From positions 1-5,263 of the forward strand of contig JAUVET010000136.1 in assembly GCA_030594665.1 (NCBI GenBank): 5,263 nt of DNA, written 5' to 3'. The position numbers and the translations under genes are program-made. The notes beneath the pieces were generated by a model. The model was not told the DNA's origin, ran no database searches, and was given only the letters and a program-made list of their open reading frames with translations. Below, piece after piece: positions 4,867 to 5,263 of the stretch. Positions within the stretch are counted from its first letter, which is position 1. Every line of letters starts with the position of its first letter. Source of the DNA: Methanosarcinaceae archaeon (lineage in GTDB: Archaea; Halobacteriota; Methanosarcinia; Methanosarcinales; Methanosarcinaceae).

Positions 4867-4921
4867 GTGCATGTTTAGCGATTTTTGATGCCGGTTTAAT
4901 GCGCCGCAGGCGGCGCATTCC
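4867..4921 (+). repeat. REP-like repeat, copy B with perfect palindrome
   Basis: This is a direct copy of 3691-3745 (42 of 55 identities, ungapped). Its 3' end is a perfect palindrome, AATGCGCCGC (4898-4907) and GCGGCGCATT (4910-4919), separated by AG. The difference from copy A in the stem (TGC/GCA against a mismatched TCT/ACA) leaves the fold largely intact. The AG tip is too tight for a hairpin, so the innermost pairs must open. Confidence 0.75.
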
Positions 4922-4970
4922 CCTTCCACCCACCCGCATTCATAAAATACACAAAATCAATGCAACAACA

Positions 4971-4991
4971 TCTTTGCGAACTTTGCGGTGA
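4971..4991 (-). repeat. Inverted copy of the 9-nt unit repeat
   Basis: On the minus strand these bases match 3801-3821 with 20 of 21 identities; the one change lies in the second unit (TCGCAAAGA for CCGCAAAGA). It lies 50 bp after REP-like copy B, much as the mosaic lies 56 bp after copy A. Confidence 0.7.
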
Positions 4992-5263
4992 GTAACTCAT
5001 ATATTGACACGAACTTATTCTGCACCCGCCCTCTCCCCCTCCGCTCTCCCACTGTGATCAAGAAGTAGCACGCCTGTCCCAGCCAAATACTGCGACAGAC
5101 CGCGCGCGGGTGTGGATGCATGTAACCCATCTTCGCCAGTATGAAATAAAATAACCATCAGTAGACCGCACCCATTTTTAAATCTGTTCTACACCATCTT
5201 AACCCCTATCGATTTCAAGTAATTGTTCATTCCCAAATATTTGCAATCGAATGCATCCAAAAT

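Larger units (their letters stand above)
4838..5263. other. 426-bp 3' region without a supported gene
   Basis: It holds copy B of the REP-like repeat (4867-4921), the 17-bp segment shared with the first spacer (4934-4950), an inverted copy of the 9-nt unit repeat (4971-4991), a C/T-rich stretch (about 5021-5050) and the 10-bp palindrome CCGCGCGCGG (5100-5109). On the minus strand a frame is open from the right edge to a TAG at 5189-5191 and ends in MNNYLKSIGVKMV; another minus frame is also open from the edge to a TAA nearby. Either could be the end of a gene lying mostly outside, but the stretch is too short to decide. A 47-codon minus-strand frame (5158 down to 5015) has no recognisable features. 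Confidence 0.5.

Noticed and set aside
5015..5158. 47-codon minus-strand frame in the 3' region
   Set aside because: Composition follows the C/T-rich plus strand (Gly, Glu, Arg, Ala at the end); no ribosome binding site or known domain is seen.

Overview
The window looks like a piece of an archaeal chromosome, most likely a euryarchaeon of the Methanosarcinales or ANME kind. This is inference. It rests on a leaderless TATA-box promoter in front of a VapB-type antitoxin gene, Shine-Dalgarno sites of the GGAGGTGAT series elsewhere, the protein families present, and long repeat-rich intergenic spacers. No rRNA, tRNA, CRISPR array or insertion sequence is visible. All recognised genes are on the plus strand.

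Left part (1-2161): a single-domain AAA ATPase with an uncharacterised N-terminal domain is followed 43 bp later by a metallo-beta-lactamase-fold phosphodiesterase that carries every metal and catalytic residue of E. coli PhnP, plus its extra Cys3His zinc site. They probably form an operon. A 14-bp inverted repeat made of ACAGGAT motifs follows.

Middle part (2162-3670): a 416-bp spacer with a GC-rich patch and a plausible TATA box leads into a GerW/YtfJ-family gene and a membrane-anchored DUF2953 (YtfI-type) gene. The same two families are neighbours in Bacillus subtilis, where they are linked to sporulation. Finding the pair in a probable archaeon suggests an older, non-sporulation role.

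Right part (3671-5263): a VapBC toxin-antitoxin module (RHH-type antitoxin and PIN-domain RNase) sits between two direct copies of a 55-bp repeat that ends in a short GC-rich palindrome. A third, inverted core copy lies just upstream of the antitoxin promoter. A second repeat type, built from 9-nt units related to CCGCAAAGT, accompanies the first on both sides. A perfect 12-bp palindrome between the vapB TATA box and its start codon is a strong candidate autoregulatory operator. The last 426 bp contain repeats and no convincing gene, apart from a possible minus-strand gene end at the right edge.

The most noteworthy items are the archaeal GerW-DUF2953 pair, the repeat families bracketing vapBC, the leaderless vapB promoter-operator, and the AAA/PhnP-like pairing. 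None of them is proven here to be a new system.
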